A program made the translations under genes and the position numbers. The notes beneath the pieces were generated by a model. That model did no database searches. It was not told the DNA's origin and saw only the letters and a list, made by a program, of their open reading frames with translations. Source: Tepidibacter aestuarii (GTDB lineage Bacteria; Bacillota; Clostridia; Peptostreptococcales; Peptostreptococcaceae). Taken from it: a DNA stretch of 64,000 nt. Positions 52,724 through 63,105 of the stretch are shown here, piece after piece (position 1 is the first letter of the stretch; each line of letters begins with the position of its first letter). The stretch is from assembly GCF_934924865.1 (NCBI RefSeq), contig NZ_OW235315.1, positions 2,418,001 to 2,482,000 on the forward strand, read 5' to 3'.

Positions 52724-54794
52724 AATCCAATATTTTCACATCGGTCATATAGCTTCTCTTTCCAAGCTTTAAAACTTCTATCCCTTTAGAAGTTTTTGTT
52801 GATTGAAGCTCTATATCCTTAGTATTTATGACAGAAGCTTTTTTATTATTTTTATAAAGCTCTAATTTAACATCATCTTTTATATAAAGCATGCGAACTA
52901 GTTCTGACTTATCAGAATAAGCCTTTACAAGCTTTCTTCTATTAGTCTTAGTCTTATAATTTTCTATATGAGTTTTAGCTATCTTAGCATCCCTAAAACA
53001 ATAAAGCATATATCCTTCATAATTATTAGAAAGACACATATATATAATATTCTCATCTTCCTTTAGCTTTAATATATTAGTTAAATACTCACCTAAAGAA
53101 CTAGCCTTACAATCAGCAAGGTCATAAACTTTTAATTTATATAAATTCTGCTTATTTGAAAAAAGTAGAATTTCATCCTTATTATTAGCATCTATCTCTT
53201 GTATTATAAAGTCATCATCTTTCAATTTTTGCTCCGAAAAAGATCTAAGCGAAGCGAGAGATATCTTCTTAAAGTAATTCTCATTAGTTAAAAATAACTT
53301 GACATTATAGTCACTTATTAAATGTTCATCTTTTATTTCTTTTATATCATCATTGCTTATTATTTCAGTCTTTCTAGGTTTTTTGTATTTTTTAGAAACC
53401 TCTTTTAATTCTTTTATTATTATATTTTTTATTTTTTTATCACTTTTAATAGTTTCATTAAGATTTTCCAAATCAGACTGCAAAGTCTTTATATTATTTA
53501 GCTGTTTTAATATATATTCTTTATTTAAATTCCTAAGCTTTATTTCAGCTATATATTCTGCCTGAATTTTATCTATATTAAATCCTTTAATCAAGTTAGG
53601 TATAACTTCTTTATCTTCTTTAGTATTTCTAATTATATCAATAGCCTTATCTATATCAAGTAAAATTTTCTCAAGCCCTAATAGAAGATGTAATCTATCT
53701 GTCTTTTTCTCTATATCATATTGTAAATATCCCTTAATGCACTCTACTCTAAAATCAACCCATTCTCTTAGAACTGCCTTTATGCCTAATACCTTAGGTT
53801 GCCCATTTATTAACATATTAAAATTGCAAGAAAAACTATCTTCAAGAGTAGTCATCTTATAAAGCTTATGCATAAGCAAATCTACGTCCGTATTTCTTTT
53901 TAAATCCAAAGTAACCTTAAGACCATTTAAATCAGTCTCATCTCTAACATCTGATATTTCTTTAATTTTATTGTCTTTAACAAGATCTATTATTTTATCT
54001 ATTATAGTCTCTATATTAGTAGTATAAGGGATTTCATATACTTCTATACAGTTGTTCTTTTTATCATATCTATACTTAGCTCTTAATTTAAAGCTACCTC
54101 GTCCTGTTTCATATATCTTTTCCATTTGATCTTTTGAATATATTATATATCCACCCGTTGAAAAATCCGGAGCCTTTATATAATCACTTATATCCACATC
54201 TTTATTTTTAATATAATTAATAGTAGCACTACATACCTCTTCTAAGTTAAAACTACATATACTACTTGACATACCAACAGCGATACCTTGATTTGCATTT
54301 ACAAGTACATTAGGGTATGTTGTAGGCAAAAGTACAGGCTCTTTTAAAGTACCATCATAATTGTCTACAAATTTAACAGTATTTTTATCTATATCCTTAA
54401 AAATCTCCTTGCATAGATCATCTAATTTTACCTCTGTATATCTAGGTGCTGCAAAGCTCATATCTTTAGAATATTTTTTACCAAAGTTTCCCTTAGAATC
54501 TATAAACGGGTGAAGTAAAGAATCATTTCCTCTTGTCAATCTAACTAGAGTCTCATATATAGCCATATCACCATGGGGATTTAACTTCATAGTTTGTCCA
54601 ACAACATTTGCTGATTTTGTTTTATTGGAATTTAAAAGCCCCATTTTATACATAGTATATAAAAGCTTTCTATGACTTGGCTTAAAACCATCTATCTCTG
54701 GAATAGCTCTTGAAACTATTACGCTCATAGCATACGGCATATAATTTTCTTCTAGCGTTTCTGTAATTCTTTGTCTTTCTATATTTTCAACCAT
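52722..54794 (-). CDS. parC: Type IIA topoisomerase subunit A (ParC/GyrA-like)
   Basis: 690 residues, shorter than GyrA (~820) because the C-terminal beta-pinwheel is reduced. DNA-cleaving Tyr119 is in FAAPRYTEVKL. Breaks and rejoins DNA with the ATPase subunit encoded next upstream. In the stretch NPHGDMAIYETLVRL the residues matching E. coli GyrA Ser83 and Asp87 are Met77 and Glu81, and the usual HPHGD reads NPHGD. Probably a second, topo IV-like enzyme rather than the main gyrase. 15 nt after its partner. Confidence 0.88.
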   Translation of the reverse strand: MVENIERQRITETLEENYMPYAMSVIVSRAIPEIDGFKPSHRKLLYTMYKMGLLNSNKTKSANVVGQTMKLNPHGDMAIYETLVRLTRGNDSLLHPFIDSKGNFGKKYSKDMSFAAPRYTEVKLDDLCKEIFKDIDKNTVKFVDNYDGTLKEPVLLPTTYPNVLVNANQGIAVGMSSSICSFNLEEVCSATINYIKNKDVDISDYIKAPDFSTGGYIIYSKDQMEKIYETGRGSFKLRAKYRYDKKNNCIEVYEIPYTTNIETIIDKIIDLVKDNKIKEISDVRDETDLNGLKVTLDLKRNTDVDLLMHKLYKMTTLEDSFSCNFNMLINGQPKVLGIKAVLREWVDFRVECIKGYLQYDIEKKTDRLHLLLGLEKILLDIDKAIDIIRNTKEDKEVIPNLIKGFNIDKIQAEYIAEIKLRNLNKEYILKQLNNIKTLQSDLENLNETIKSDKKIKNIIIKELKEVSKKYKKPRKTEIISNDDIKEIKDEHLISDYNVKLFLTNENYFKKISLASLRSFSEQKLKDDDFIIQEIDANNKDEILLFSNKQNLYKLKVYDLADCKASSLGEYLTNILKLKEDENIIYMCLSNNYEGYMLYCFRDAKIAKTHIENYKTKTNRRKLVKAYSDKSELVRMLYIKDDVKLELYKNNKKASVINTKDIELQSTKTSKGIEVLKLGKRSYMTDVKILD

Positions 54795-54809
54795 AAATCT
54801 TCACTCCCC

Positions 54810-56780
54810 TTAACTAACATCTGTCATATCAATATACTTATGTCCATACTCAGCTATGAATCTTTTTCTTTCTTTAATATCGTCCCCTAGTAACATATCA
54901 AATACCTCTTGTGTTTTCTTAACATCTTCAGGAAGTACTTGAATAAGCCTTCTACTTTCAGGATTCATAGTAGTTTGCCACATCATCTCAGGCTCATTTT
55001 CACCAAGTCCTTTTGACCTTTGGATATTGTATTTACCCTTTATCTTAGATATTATACTATTTTTTTCCTTCTCATTATAAGCAAAATAAGTTTTTCTCGA
55101 AGTATTTATTTCAAATAATGGCGATTCAGCTATATATACTTTTCCTTTTTCTATTAGCATAGGTACTAGTCTATAAAGCATTGTAAGTATAAGCGTTCTA
55201 ATTTGGAAGCCATCTACATCTGCATCGGTACATATTATTACCTTATCCCAATTCAAATTATTCATATCAAAAGTATTCAAATCTTTATTATGCTTAGTCT
55301 CTATTTGAACACCACATCCAAGAACCTTTAATAAATCCGTTATTATATCACTTTTAAAGATTTTATCGTAATCTGCTTTAAGACAATTAAGTATCTTACC
55401 TCTAACAGGTATTATAGCTTGAAACTCTGAATCTCTTCCCATTTTACAAGAACCAAGTGCAGAATCTCCCTCAACTATGAATAATTCTCTCTTACTAATA
55501 TCCTTAGTTCTACAATCAACAAACTTTTTAACCCTGTTCTTTATATCTATGTTTCCACCTAACTGTTTTTTTATGTTTATTCTTGTTTTTTCAGCTCTTT
55601 CTCTACTTCTCTTATTAACTAAAACTTGTTCACATATTTTATTTGCTTCTAATTTATTCTCTATAAAATATATTTCTAGCTTTTCTTTTAACAAACTAGT
55701 TATAGCTTCTTGTATAAATTTATTAGTTATAGATTTTTTAGTTTGATTTTCATAACTTGTAATTGTAGAAAATGAATTTGTAACTAGTATTAAACTATCT
55801 GATATATCTACAAAACTTATCTTCTTTTCACCTTTGTTATACTTATTATTATCTTTTAAGTACTTATCTATCATATATATAAATGCGTTCTTAACAGCCT
55901 TATCAGGAGATCCTCCGTATTCTAAAAAACTCGAGTTGTGGTAGTATTCAATCAAATTGATTTCATTATTAAAACAAAATCCTACCTGAACCTTAAGCTT
56001 ATATTCGGGCTTGTCCTCTCTATCCCTACCTCGTCTTTCCTCTTCATATAATTGTACATTAGTAAATCCTTTTGAATCATTTACCTCATCTATATAATCT
56101 AAAATACCATTTTCATAACAGTATTCGTAGTTTTCATCAGTTTCTTCATCATAAATCTTGAATTTAAGATTTGAATTTACTATAGCCTGTTTTTTAATTA
56201 CATCCTTATAATAATCTATATCTATTTGTATATCTGTAAATACATCTATATCAGGCTTCCACTTTATTATAGTTCCAGTATGTTCATAATCACACTTTTC
56301 TTTTTTTAGGCCTCCTATATTCTCACCTTTTTCAAAATGAAGATCGTACTTATATCCGTCTCTATAAACAGTAACATCCATATATTCTGAACTATATTGA
56401 GTAGCACAGCTTCCAAGTCCATTAAGCCCTAAACTAAATTCATAATTTTCACCAGAATTATTTTTATACTTACCACCTGCATATAATTCACAAAATACTA
56501 GTTCCCAGTTGTATCTATCTTCTTTTTCATTATAATCAAGAGGTATTCCTCGACCTCTATCCTTTATTATTATAGAATTATCACTACATCGTGTTATCTC
56601 GATTATATTTCCAAAGCCTTCTCTTGCCTCATCTATAGAATTTGATAATATTTCAAACACAGAGTGCTTACATCCTTCAATACCATCAGAGCCAAATATT
56701 ACACTAGGTCTTAATCTAACTCTGTCTGCGCCCTTAAGAGATGATATACTATTATTTCCATAGTCGTTATTTTTGTTCAT
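54810..56780 (-). CDS. parE: Type IIA topoisomerase subunit B (ParE/GyrB-like)
   Basis: 656 residues. GHKL ATPase: EILSNSIDEAREGFGN (N-box), KDRGRGIPLDY, LGLNGLGSCATQYSSE; transducer domain; Toprim with FIVEGDSALGSCK (near 438) and CTDADVDGFQIRTL; C-terminal RSKGLGENEPEMMWQTTMNP. Supplies ATP-driven strand passage. Start ATG 56780 after GAAGGTGGTAG. Forms an operon with parC. Divergent from the 1618-residue fusion gene. Confidence 0.88.
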   Translation of the reverse strand: MNKNNDYGNNSISSLKGADRVRLRPSVIFGSDGIEGCKHSVFEILSNSIDEAREGFGNIIEITRCSDNSIIIKDRGRGIPLDYNEKEDRYNWELVFCELYAGGKYKNNSGENYEFSLGLNGLGSCATQYSSEYMDVTVYRDGYKYDLHFEKGENIGGLKKEKCDYEHTGTIIKWKPDIDVFTDIQIDIDYYKDVIKKQAIVNSNLKFKIYDEETDENYEYCYENGILDYIDEVNDSKGFTNVQLYEEERRGRDREDKPEYKLKVQVGFCFNNEINLIEYYHNSSFLEYGGSPDKAVKNAFIYMIDKYLKDNNKYNKGEKKISFVDISDSLILVTNSFSTITSYENQTKKSITNKFIQEAITSLLKEKLEIYFIENKLEANKICEQVLVNKRSRERAEKTRINIKKQLGGNIDIKNRVKKFVDCRTKDISKRELFIVEGDSALGSCKMGRDSEFQAIIPVRGKILNCLKADYDKIFKSDIITDLLKVLGCGVQIETKHNKDLNTFDMNNLNWDKVIICTDADVDGFQIRTLILTMLYRLVPMLIEKGKVYIAESPLFEINTSRKTYFAYNEKEKNSIISKIKGKYNIQRSKGLGENEPEMMWQTTMNPESRRLIQVLPEDVKKTQEVFDMLLGDDIKERKRFIAEYGHKYIDMTDVS

Positions 56781-56954
56781 ATATACTACCACCTTCTATT
56801 TTTGATTTCCTATTTTACACTACACAAAACCTATGTTCGTGTCAAGATTATTATTTTATATATATAATTTAAATTATATGAATTTTACTATATTTAGAGT
56901 TAATAATACATAGTATAATTATCTAAAATACATTTACCGAGAGGTGTTTAATTG

Positions 56955-59900
56955 ATGAAAAAAGATATTGTAATAGATATACACAAAGAAATACTAGATT
57001 CTGTATTAAATCTAGATCTTTCAGACAAGATTTCACATTTATTTTTAACAAATAATATAGATAATTATTTGTTTATAGCAAATATAAATAATATGATAAA
57101 AAATCGAGACTATACATGTAAATCTATATTAAACCTTTGCCAAAATATATTAGACAATATTCATCCAAATTTAAGTAAATCTGATTGGCTAAACTACACC
57201 TACAACATACTTTTATATAAATCTTTCCCAGACTCTGTAGAAATAGAGTTCCAAGAGATTTCCGAAAATATACAACTGGCTTGTATGATATATATAGAAA
57301 TTATCAGAGTATTTTGTAAATACGAAAAGTTATCTAATAATTCAAGCTTTTATATACAATATCCTCTAAATTTTTTAAATACTGACGAAATTAATTCACT
57401 TGATGCAAGATCAGAATACAAACGTTTTATAAAATATTTCAATAATGAATACATATATGAAATGATGAAGCTAAACCAAGAAATACTAAGTCACAACACA
57501 CTAGATCACATATGCGGAGTACACTATCTAGCACTTAGCATAGCACGACAAATTAAAAATATAGGTATTCCTATAGACTTAGGAAGAGTTTCAGGAAGTG
57601 CTGCTGGTCATGACTTAGGTAAATTTGGATGCAAAAAAAGCGAATCAAAACGAGTACCTTATCTGCATTATTATTATACCGATAAATGGTTTAAAAAACA
57701 CCACATAATGTATATAGGTCACATAGCTCTCAATCACTCTGTTTGGGATCTTGAGCTTGAAAATTTATCTATAGAGTCTCTTATCCTCATATACTGTGAT
57801 TTTCGTATTAAAAACAATGATAATTTCCAAATGAGCATATTCAGTTTAAAAGAGTCTTTTAATATTATACTTCAAAAACTAGATAATGTAGATGATTTAA
57901 AGAAAAAAAGATACTCAAAAGTCTATGCAAAACTTAAGGATTTTGAAGATTATTTAATTCATATAGGTGTAGATTTAGGTTATCAAGATATAAAATCTGA
58001 TAAACGTAAGCAATCATACTACTCTTTAATAAGTGGAAATGAGATAATAAGTAACCTAAAATATCTATCAGTTCATCACAATATAAATCTTATGCACAAG
58101 CTTAGAAGTGAACATTCTCTTAACTATATATTAGAACTTGCTAGAAGCGAAAATGACGGAGATAATATAAGAAAATATCTTCAAGTCTTTGAAGAATATT
58201 CAACTTATTTAACTCAAAACCAAAAAATAGTAATGCTAAAGTTTTTATATGAAAATCTGGTTCATCCTGATGAGGACATAAGAAAGCAATGTGCATATTT
58301 AATAGGTAATTTAATAGCAGTATTCGATGAAAATTACAGAAAAGAAATACCTAGTGATGTTAAATTAAATAATCCTCTTACTACTAGCTATTCTCTTTTA
58401 TGCGATTACTTGAATTTATTCATAAATCCAGATCATAAGATAATAGATATTCATCAAAAATGGATAGGATATAATATATCTGTAATGCTTTCTTCATTGT
58501 TTAGTAATTGTAATGAATCTCAGGTAAAAACCTATAAAAGCATAGTATTTAGCTATTATAAAAAATACTTCACTAAAAATAATAGCATTCAGCTTTATTT
58601 AATAAATGCAATGAAATATATACCTATATCAAATGATGATGTTATACTTGTAGATTATATATTATCAGCTCTAAATAGCAATAATGATAATATACGAATA
58701 TCCTCTTTAAACATAATTTATATACTTTTAAATAAAGAAAATAATAATTTCAGATCAAACAAAAATATAAACGAATTTTTTGAAACGAATACATTTAAAT
58801 CACAAATACCAGCAGAAAATTTCTTGAAATTTAAAATTTCAACCAAACTAAACTTGAAAGAAATTACTTTGAACAAGTACAAATCAATTTATTTGAGTGA
58901 TGAATCTAAAATAGGAAGTATATTTCTAAGTAACTTAAAAACTTTAACTCCTTGGATTATAAAAAAGATTAATATAGATTTATTATTCGAATACAATGTA
59001 AAAAATTTAAACAATATGGCTTATACAGCTATGCATTTTTGCAATCTTTTAAAGGTTAGCGGTATAGAAAGTGTGAGAAATGCTGCCGGAAAAAACATAA
59101 TAAAAATAATGCCTTACCTGTCACTTGAAGAAAGAAATGACATTGCAATAGAATTGCTTAGATCTCTTGAAATAGAAAAATATCAATTTAGTAAGTATAT
59201 ACCTGATTATTTAGGCGAAATTATACTTTATCTTCAACCGATTGAACTAGATGAAGTTATAGATGATTTTACTCAAAAGACAAAGCAATCAAATAATCAA
59301 ATAACATCTTTAGTTCTTGAAACCGTTGGAATAACTTTAAAGAATTATCCTAAATACAAGGATAGATTCTCTGAAGGTGGGGATATATCAAATAAAAGAC
59401 TTATAAAAATCTTAGGTATTTTGTTAAATGGACTTGCTCACTATGATTATCATGTTAAGCAAACTTCATTTAGAGTCATAGGAAGGCATATATTTGCATC
59501 TAAAAGACTTTATATGGAAAACAAAAAAGACATATTTAAAGTTATAGCTAAAAAACTCTTAGTTTTAATAGATTCAGTTGAGTCAAAAGATATCGTATTT
59601 TTTACTAATGCAGCAGCCTTAAATCAAGTATATAGATTTATAAATGAATATACATTTGCAAAGAAAGACATATCAATAAATGTTCCATCTAAAGTAGCTT
59701 TTTTCCCAGGAACTTTCGATCCTTTTTCTGTTGGTCACAAGGAAATTGCAAAAGCTATCCAAAATTTAGGATTTGAGGTTTATCTTTCTGTAGATGAGTT
59801 TTCTTGGTCCAAAAAGGCTCAACCTAATTTATTTAGACGAAATATAATAAATATGTCTATAGCTAATGAACCCAATATTTATTTATATCCCGACGATATA

Positions 59901-61811
59901 CCTGTTAATATTTCAAATCCTAAAGATTTAAAAATCCTTAGTGAAAGTTTTCCTGAATCAGATATTTCTATAGTAATAGGAAGTGATGTAATATTAAATG
60001 CATCAGCGTACAAAAAACCTGCTTCTGATTATTCTATACACAATTTTTCTCATATCATTTTCAAAAGAAATATCAAAGATTCTACTAGTCTTGATGATAC
60101 GCTTAAGTCTCAAGTTGATAAGCTAGAAAAAAATGCTATAATACTTAATTTACCTGCTCAATACGAAGATGTAAGTTCTAGCCAAATAAGAGATTATATA
60201 GACGAAGATAGAGATATTTCAGAGCTTTTAGATCCACTTGCACAAAAATATGTATACGAAAAAGGATTGTACCAAAGAGAACCTCAATACAAAGCGCTTA
60301 TGAAGACTATGTCTATAGATATAAATATAGCTACTGATATATCCAAGGATTTGATAGATAGGATAGATTTAGAGTTTTTTAAGGACAATACTTACAATCT
60401 CAAAAATCTTTATAATAATTTAAAAATGTACAATACCAAAATATTATACATACAAGACTCTAGTAAAAATAATAAAATATTAGGATTTTGCTTATTTCAT
60501 CAATTAAATTGGAGTATGCTTTATAAAGAATTTAAAAACCACACTACATCTGAATACGTACGCCAAAATGTAATAGGAAAAGCAGTTGTAATAGATTATA
60601 TATCTTGCATAAAAAACTATGAAATAGAAAATCTAGAGCAAATATTAATAACAGAAGTTCTATCTTTTTGTATCAAAAGAGACTATACTTATGCTATATA
60701 TAAAGACACTACTAACTACAATCTAACTGAATCCGCCCATTATACATTAAAGCTTCAGGGATTTTTAGAAGTATCAGATCAAGATGTAGATCCTATTTAT
60801 GTAGTCAATATGACAAATCCTTGTGTATTGACCTTAGATGTTGAATCATTTATAAAAGCTCCATTTGTAGATAGTCATAGGGTAAGAAAAACTATATTGA
60901 GATCTAGAAAAAAACTGCAAGAGGCACTCAGCTGTATTTACCCTGGAAGTCTTGTTTTATCATTTGATAAAACAGTTTTATATGAAAATCTAATACGAAA
61001 GGTATGTAAGGAAAATAAAGTACCACCTATAAGCTTAAAGCCTAGAAAATCAGGAGATTCTATGTGTGTTCCATTTGGTAACCTCTTAAAAGGAGTTGTT
61101 GTACCAAACACGGTTACCAAATCTCTTCATACGGAGAAATTATTCAATCCTAGCTTAACTGATTTTTCCATTGCTTCATACCCTTACTACCTAGACCTTC
61201 AAAGTCAGATTAAAACAATAGCATCATTCGATAGAAATGTAATTCTTATAGACGATATTTTGAATAAAGGATATAGAATAAAAGCTATTGATCCTATATT
61301 GAAAGAACAAAATGTAAACGTTAATAAAATTATAGTTGGTATACTATCAGGTAGAGGAAAAGAACTTATGGATATTCAAAATAGAGCTGTAGATTGTGCT
61401 TATTTTATTCCAAACCTAAGACTATGGTTTAATGAAAATGCTATGTATCCATTTATAGGAGGAGATACTCTATGGAGAGGCGTTGCTCCTAAAAGAAATC
61501 TAATTCCTTCTATTAATATGCTATTCCCTTATACCTCTTTGTCTTTTGTCAAAAATGCATCTAAATCGTCTTTATACGAACTATCAAGAGTTTGTATCCA
61601 AAACTCTATAGATATACTAAAATCTATAGAAAAAGAATACGAAAAGATACACAAGCGCAAGCTCACTTTAAATCACCTAGGAGAAGTCTTAAAATCGCCT
61701 AGATACCTTGATCATGGTAAAAATATGAATTATGATTTAAATTTAAATCCATCTCATTATTTAGAAAATGACTTAGAACTTTTAAAACGTATGGAAAATA
61801 TAATAGTTTAG
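56955..61811 (+). CDS. 1618-aa HD / helical-repeat / nucleotidyltransferase / PRTase-like fusion
   Basis: Unrecognised architecture. In order: helical region (1-170); HD phosphohydrolase-like domain (~175-300; HICGVHYLA, GHDLGKFG near 219, GHIALNHS near 256); long helical region resembling HEAT/ARM repeats (~350-900); nucleotidyltransferase of NadD/CoaD type (~912-1105; FFPGTFDPFSVGHKE at 916, VIGSDVIL, SSSQIRDYI near 1074); ~200 residues of possible acetyltransferase fold; PRTase-like segment (VILIDDILNKGYR near 1430) and a C-terminal helical region. Suggests nucleotide or NAD-type cofactor chemistry in one chain. Start ATG 56955 after GAGAGGTG (a TTG precedes it). First gene of a three-gene operon. 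Confidence 0.85.
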   Translation: MKKDIVIDIHKEILDSVLNLDLSDKISHLFLTNNIDNYLFIANINNMIKNRDYTCKSILNLCQNILDNIHPNLSKSDWLNYTYNILLYKSFPDSVEIEFQEISENIQLACMIYIEIIRVFCKYEKLSNNSSFYIQYPLNFLNTDEINSLDARSEYKRFIKYFNNEYIYEMMKLNQEILSHNTLDHICGVHYLALSIARQIKNIGIPIDLGRVSGSAAGHDLGKFGCKKSESKRVPYLHYYYTDKWFKKHHIMYIGHIALNHSVWDLELENLSIESLILIYCDFRIKNNDNFQMSIFSLKESFNIILQKLDNVDDLKKKRYSKVYAKLKDFEDYLIHIGVDLGYQDIKSDKRKQSYYSLISGNEIISNLKYLSVHHNINLMHKLRSEHSLNYILELARSENDGDNIRKYLQVFEEYSTYLTQNQKIVMLKFLYENLVHPDEDIRKQCAYLIGNLIAVFDENYRKEIPSDVKLNNPLTTSYSLLCDYLNLFINPDHKIIDIHQKWIGYNISVMLSSLFSNCNESQVKTYKSIVFSYYKKYFTKNNSIQLYLINAMKYIPISNDDVILVDYILSALNSNNDNIRISSLNIIYILLNKENNNFRSNKNINEFFETNTFKSQIPAENFLKFKISTKLNLKEITLNKYKSIYLSDESKIGSIFLSNLKTLTPWIIKKINIDLLFEYNVKNLNNMAYTAMHFCNLLKVSGIESVRNAAGKNIIKIMPYLSLEERNDIAIELLRSLEIEKYQFSKYIPDYLGEIILYLQPIELDEVIDDFTQKTKQSNNQITSLVLETVGITLKNYPKYKDRFSEGGDISNKRLIKILGILLNGLAHYDYHVKQTSFRVIGRHIFASKRLYMENKKDIFKVIAKKLLVLIDSVESKDIVFFTNAAALNQVYRFINEYTFAKKDISINVPSKVAFFPGTFDPFSVGHKEIAKAIQNLGFEVYLSVDEFSWSKKAQPNLFRRNIINMSIANEPNIYLYPDDIPVNISNPKDLKILSESFPESDISIVIGSDVILNASAYKKPASDYSIHNFSHIIFKRNIKDSTSLDDTLKSQVDKLEKNAIILNLPAQYEDVSSSQIRDYIDEDRDISELLDPLAQKYVYEKGLYQREPQYKALMKTMSIDINIATDISKDLIDRIDLEFFKDNTYNLKNLYNNLKMYNTKILYIQDSSKNNKILGFCLFHQLNWSMLYKEFKNHTTSEYVRQNVIGKAVVIDYISCIKNYEIENLEQILITEVLSFCIKRDYTYAIYKDTTNYNLTESAHYTLKLQGFLEVSDQDVDPIYVVNMTNPCVLTLDVESFIKAPFVDSHRVRKTILRSRKKLQEALSCIYPGSLVLSFDKTVLYENLIRKVCKENKVPPISLKPRKSGDSMCVPFGNLLKGVVVPNTVTKSLHTEKLFNPSLTDFSIASYPYYLDLQSQIKTIASFDRNVILIDDILNKGYRIKAIDPILKEQNVNVNKIIVGILSGRGKELMDIQNRAVDCAYFIPNLRLWFNENAMYPFIGGDTLWRGVAPKRNLIPSINMLFPYTSLSFVKNASKSSLYELSRVCIQNSIDILKSIEKEYEKIHKRKLTLNHLGEVLKSPRYLDHGKNMNYDLNLNPSHYLENDLELLKRMENIIV

Positions 61812-61827
61812 AATTGGAGATGATTAA

Positions 61828-63081
61828 ATGTTTTTTTATAAATTAGATGATAAAGTTCTATTCTCAAACTTTAATTACGATTTAGATGAAATATCAGAAA
61901 CTGAGGCAATGAACAACGAAGATACCATATATTTTTTAAATAAATTAAATCCATTAAATTCAAGAAGAATGTTTTGTGTTTCACATCCAAGTTTGCTTTA
62001 TTTAGAAGAAGAAAATACAAATCTAATCGATATATGTGATGATTTTAAGTGTAATACTCCTTTATGGATAATGGATAAAATAAACGATAGAAAGGTTATG
62101 GGTATAAATACAAATTACCTTAATTGGAAAGATTCAATAAATTATACTTTACCTAAATCGTGGAGAGTTAATATAGTAGGCCTTGGTGATGTAGGATCTA
62201 CTCTTTTAATAGGTCTTAAGCTTTTAGGTGGCAATACTATAAACTGCATAGGTTTATATGGATTAAATAAATCTAATCTTCAAAGGCTAGAGTATGAAAT
62301 GAACCAAATAATAGATCCATTTTCCGATGAGTCTATGCCACAAATAAGCGTAGTAGAAGAAAATGAACTGTTTGACTGCGATATATTCGTATTTTGCGCA
62401 TCAAAAGGAATACCTCCTGTTGGATCAAATGTATCTGATGTTAGAATGATTCAATTTGAAGAAAATGCAAAAATAGTAAGTCATTACGCTAGAAAAGCTC
62501 GTAATTCTTGCTTTAAGGGAATATTTGCAGTGGTATCAGACCCTGTAGATCCACTTTGCAAGGTTTCCTTTATATCTAGTAATAAGGATGAAAATGGAAA
62601 TTTAGACTTTCTTGGTCTAAGCTCAGATCAAATTAGAGGTTATGGCCTTGGAGTTATGAATGCCAGAGCTATATATTACTCTAAAAAAGATTCTAATACA
62701 GAAAAATATATAAATGAAGGCAGAGCCTTTGGACCTCACGGAAAAGGTCTTATAATAGCTAATAGTATAAATAATTACAATGAAGAATTATCTCTAAATC
62801 TTACTGATAAAGCTATAAATGCAAATATAGACGTTAGAAATACCGGATTCAAGCCTTATATTGCTCCAGCTTTATCATCAGGAGCCCTGTCACTTATAAA
62901 TACTATGAAAGGCAATTGGAACTATAGCTCAACTTATACAGGAAATGTATTTATGGGTGCTAAGAACAGATTGACACAATCTGGAGTCGAAATAGAAATG
63001 CTACATCTTCCAGAACAATTGTTAAATAGAATAAAAAATACTTATAAAGATTTAAATGATATAGACTGCTTCAAATTCTAA
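61828..63081 (+). CDS. MDH/LDH-like NAD-binding protein with N-terminal extension
   Basis: 417 residues. Residues ~1-108 are an unknown domain. Then a Rossmann domain NIVGLGDVGSTLLIGL (near 113), FAVVSDPVDPLC (counterpart of NPVD in malate/lactate dehydrogenases), RGYGLGVMNARAIYY and GPHGKGLIIANS, which keeps the catalytic-type His of G-x-HG. Likely a 2-hydroxyacid or related oxidoreductase; substrate unknown. 16 nt after the fusion gene, so a partner in the same process. GGAGATG site. Confidence 0.78.
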   Translation: MFFYKLDDKVLFSNFNYDLDEISETEAMNNEDTIYFLNKLNPLNSRRMFCVSHPSLLYLEEENTNLIDICDDFKCNTPLWIMDKINDRKVMGINTNYLNWKDSINYTLPKSWRVNIVGLGDVGSTLLIGLKLLGGNTINCIGLYGLNKSNLQRLEYEMNQIIDPFSDESMPQISVVEENELFDCDIFVFCASKGIPPVGSNVSDVRMIQFEENAKIVSHYARKARNSCFKGIFAVVSDPVDPLCKVSFISSNKDENGNLDFLGLSSDQIRGYGLGVMNARAIYYSKKDSNTEKYINEGRAFGPHGKGLIIANSINNYNEELSLNLTDKAINANIDVRNTGFKPYIAPALSSGALSLINTMKGNWNYSSTYTGNVFMGAKNRLTQSGVEIEMLHLPEQLLNRIKNTYKDLNDIDCFKF

Positions 63082-63105
63082 TATTTAATCGAGGGAAGTG
63101 TTATT

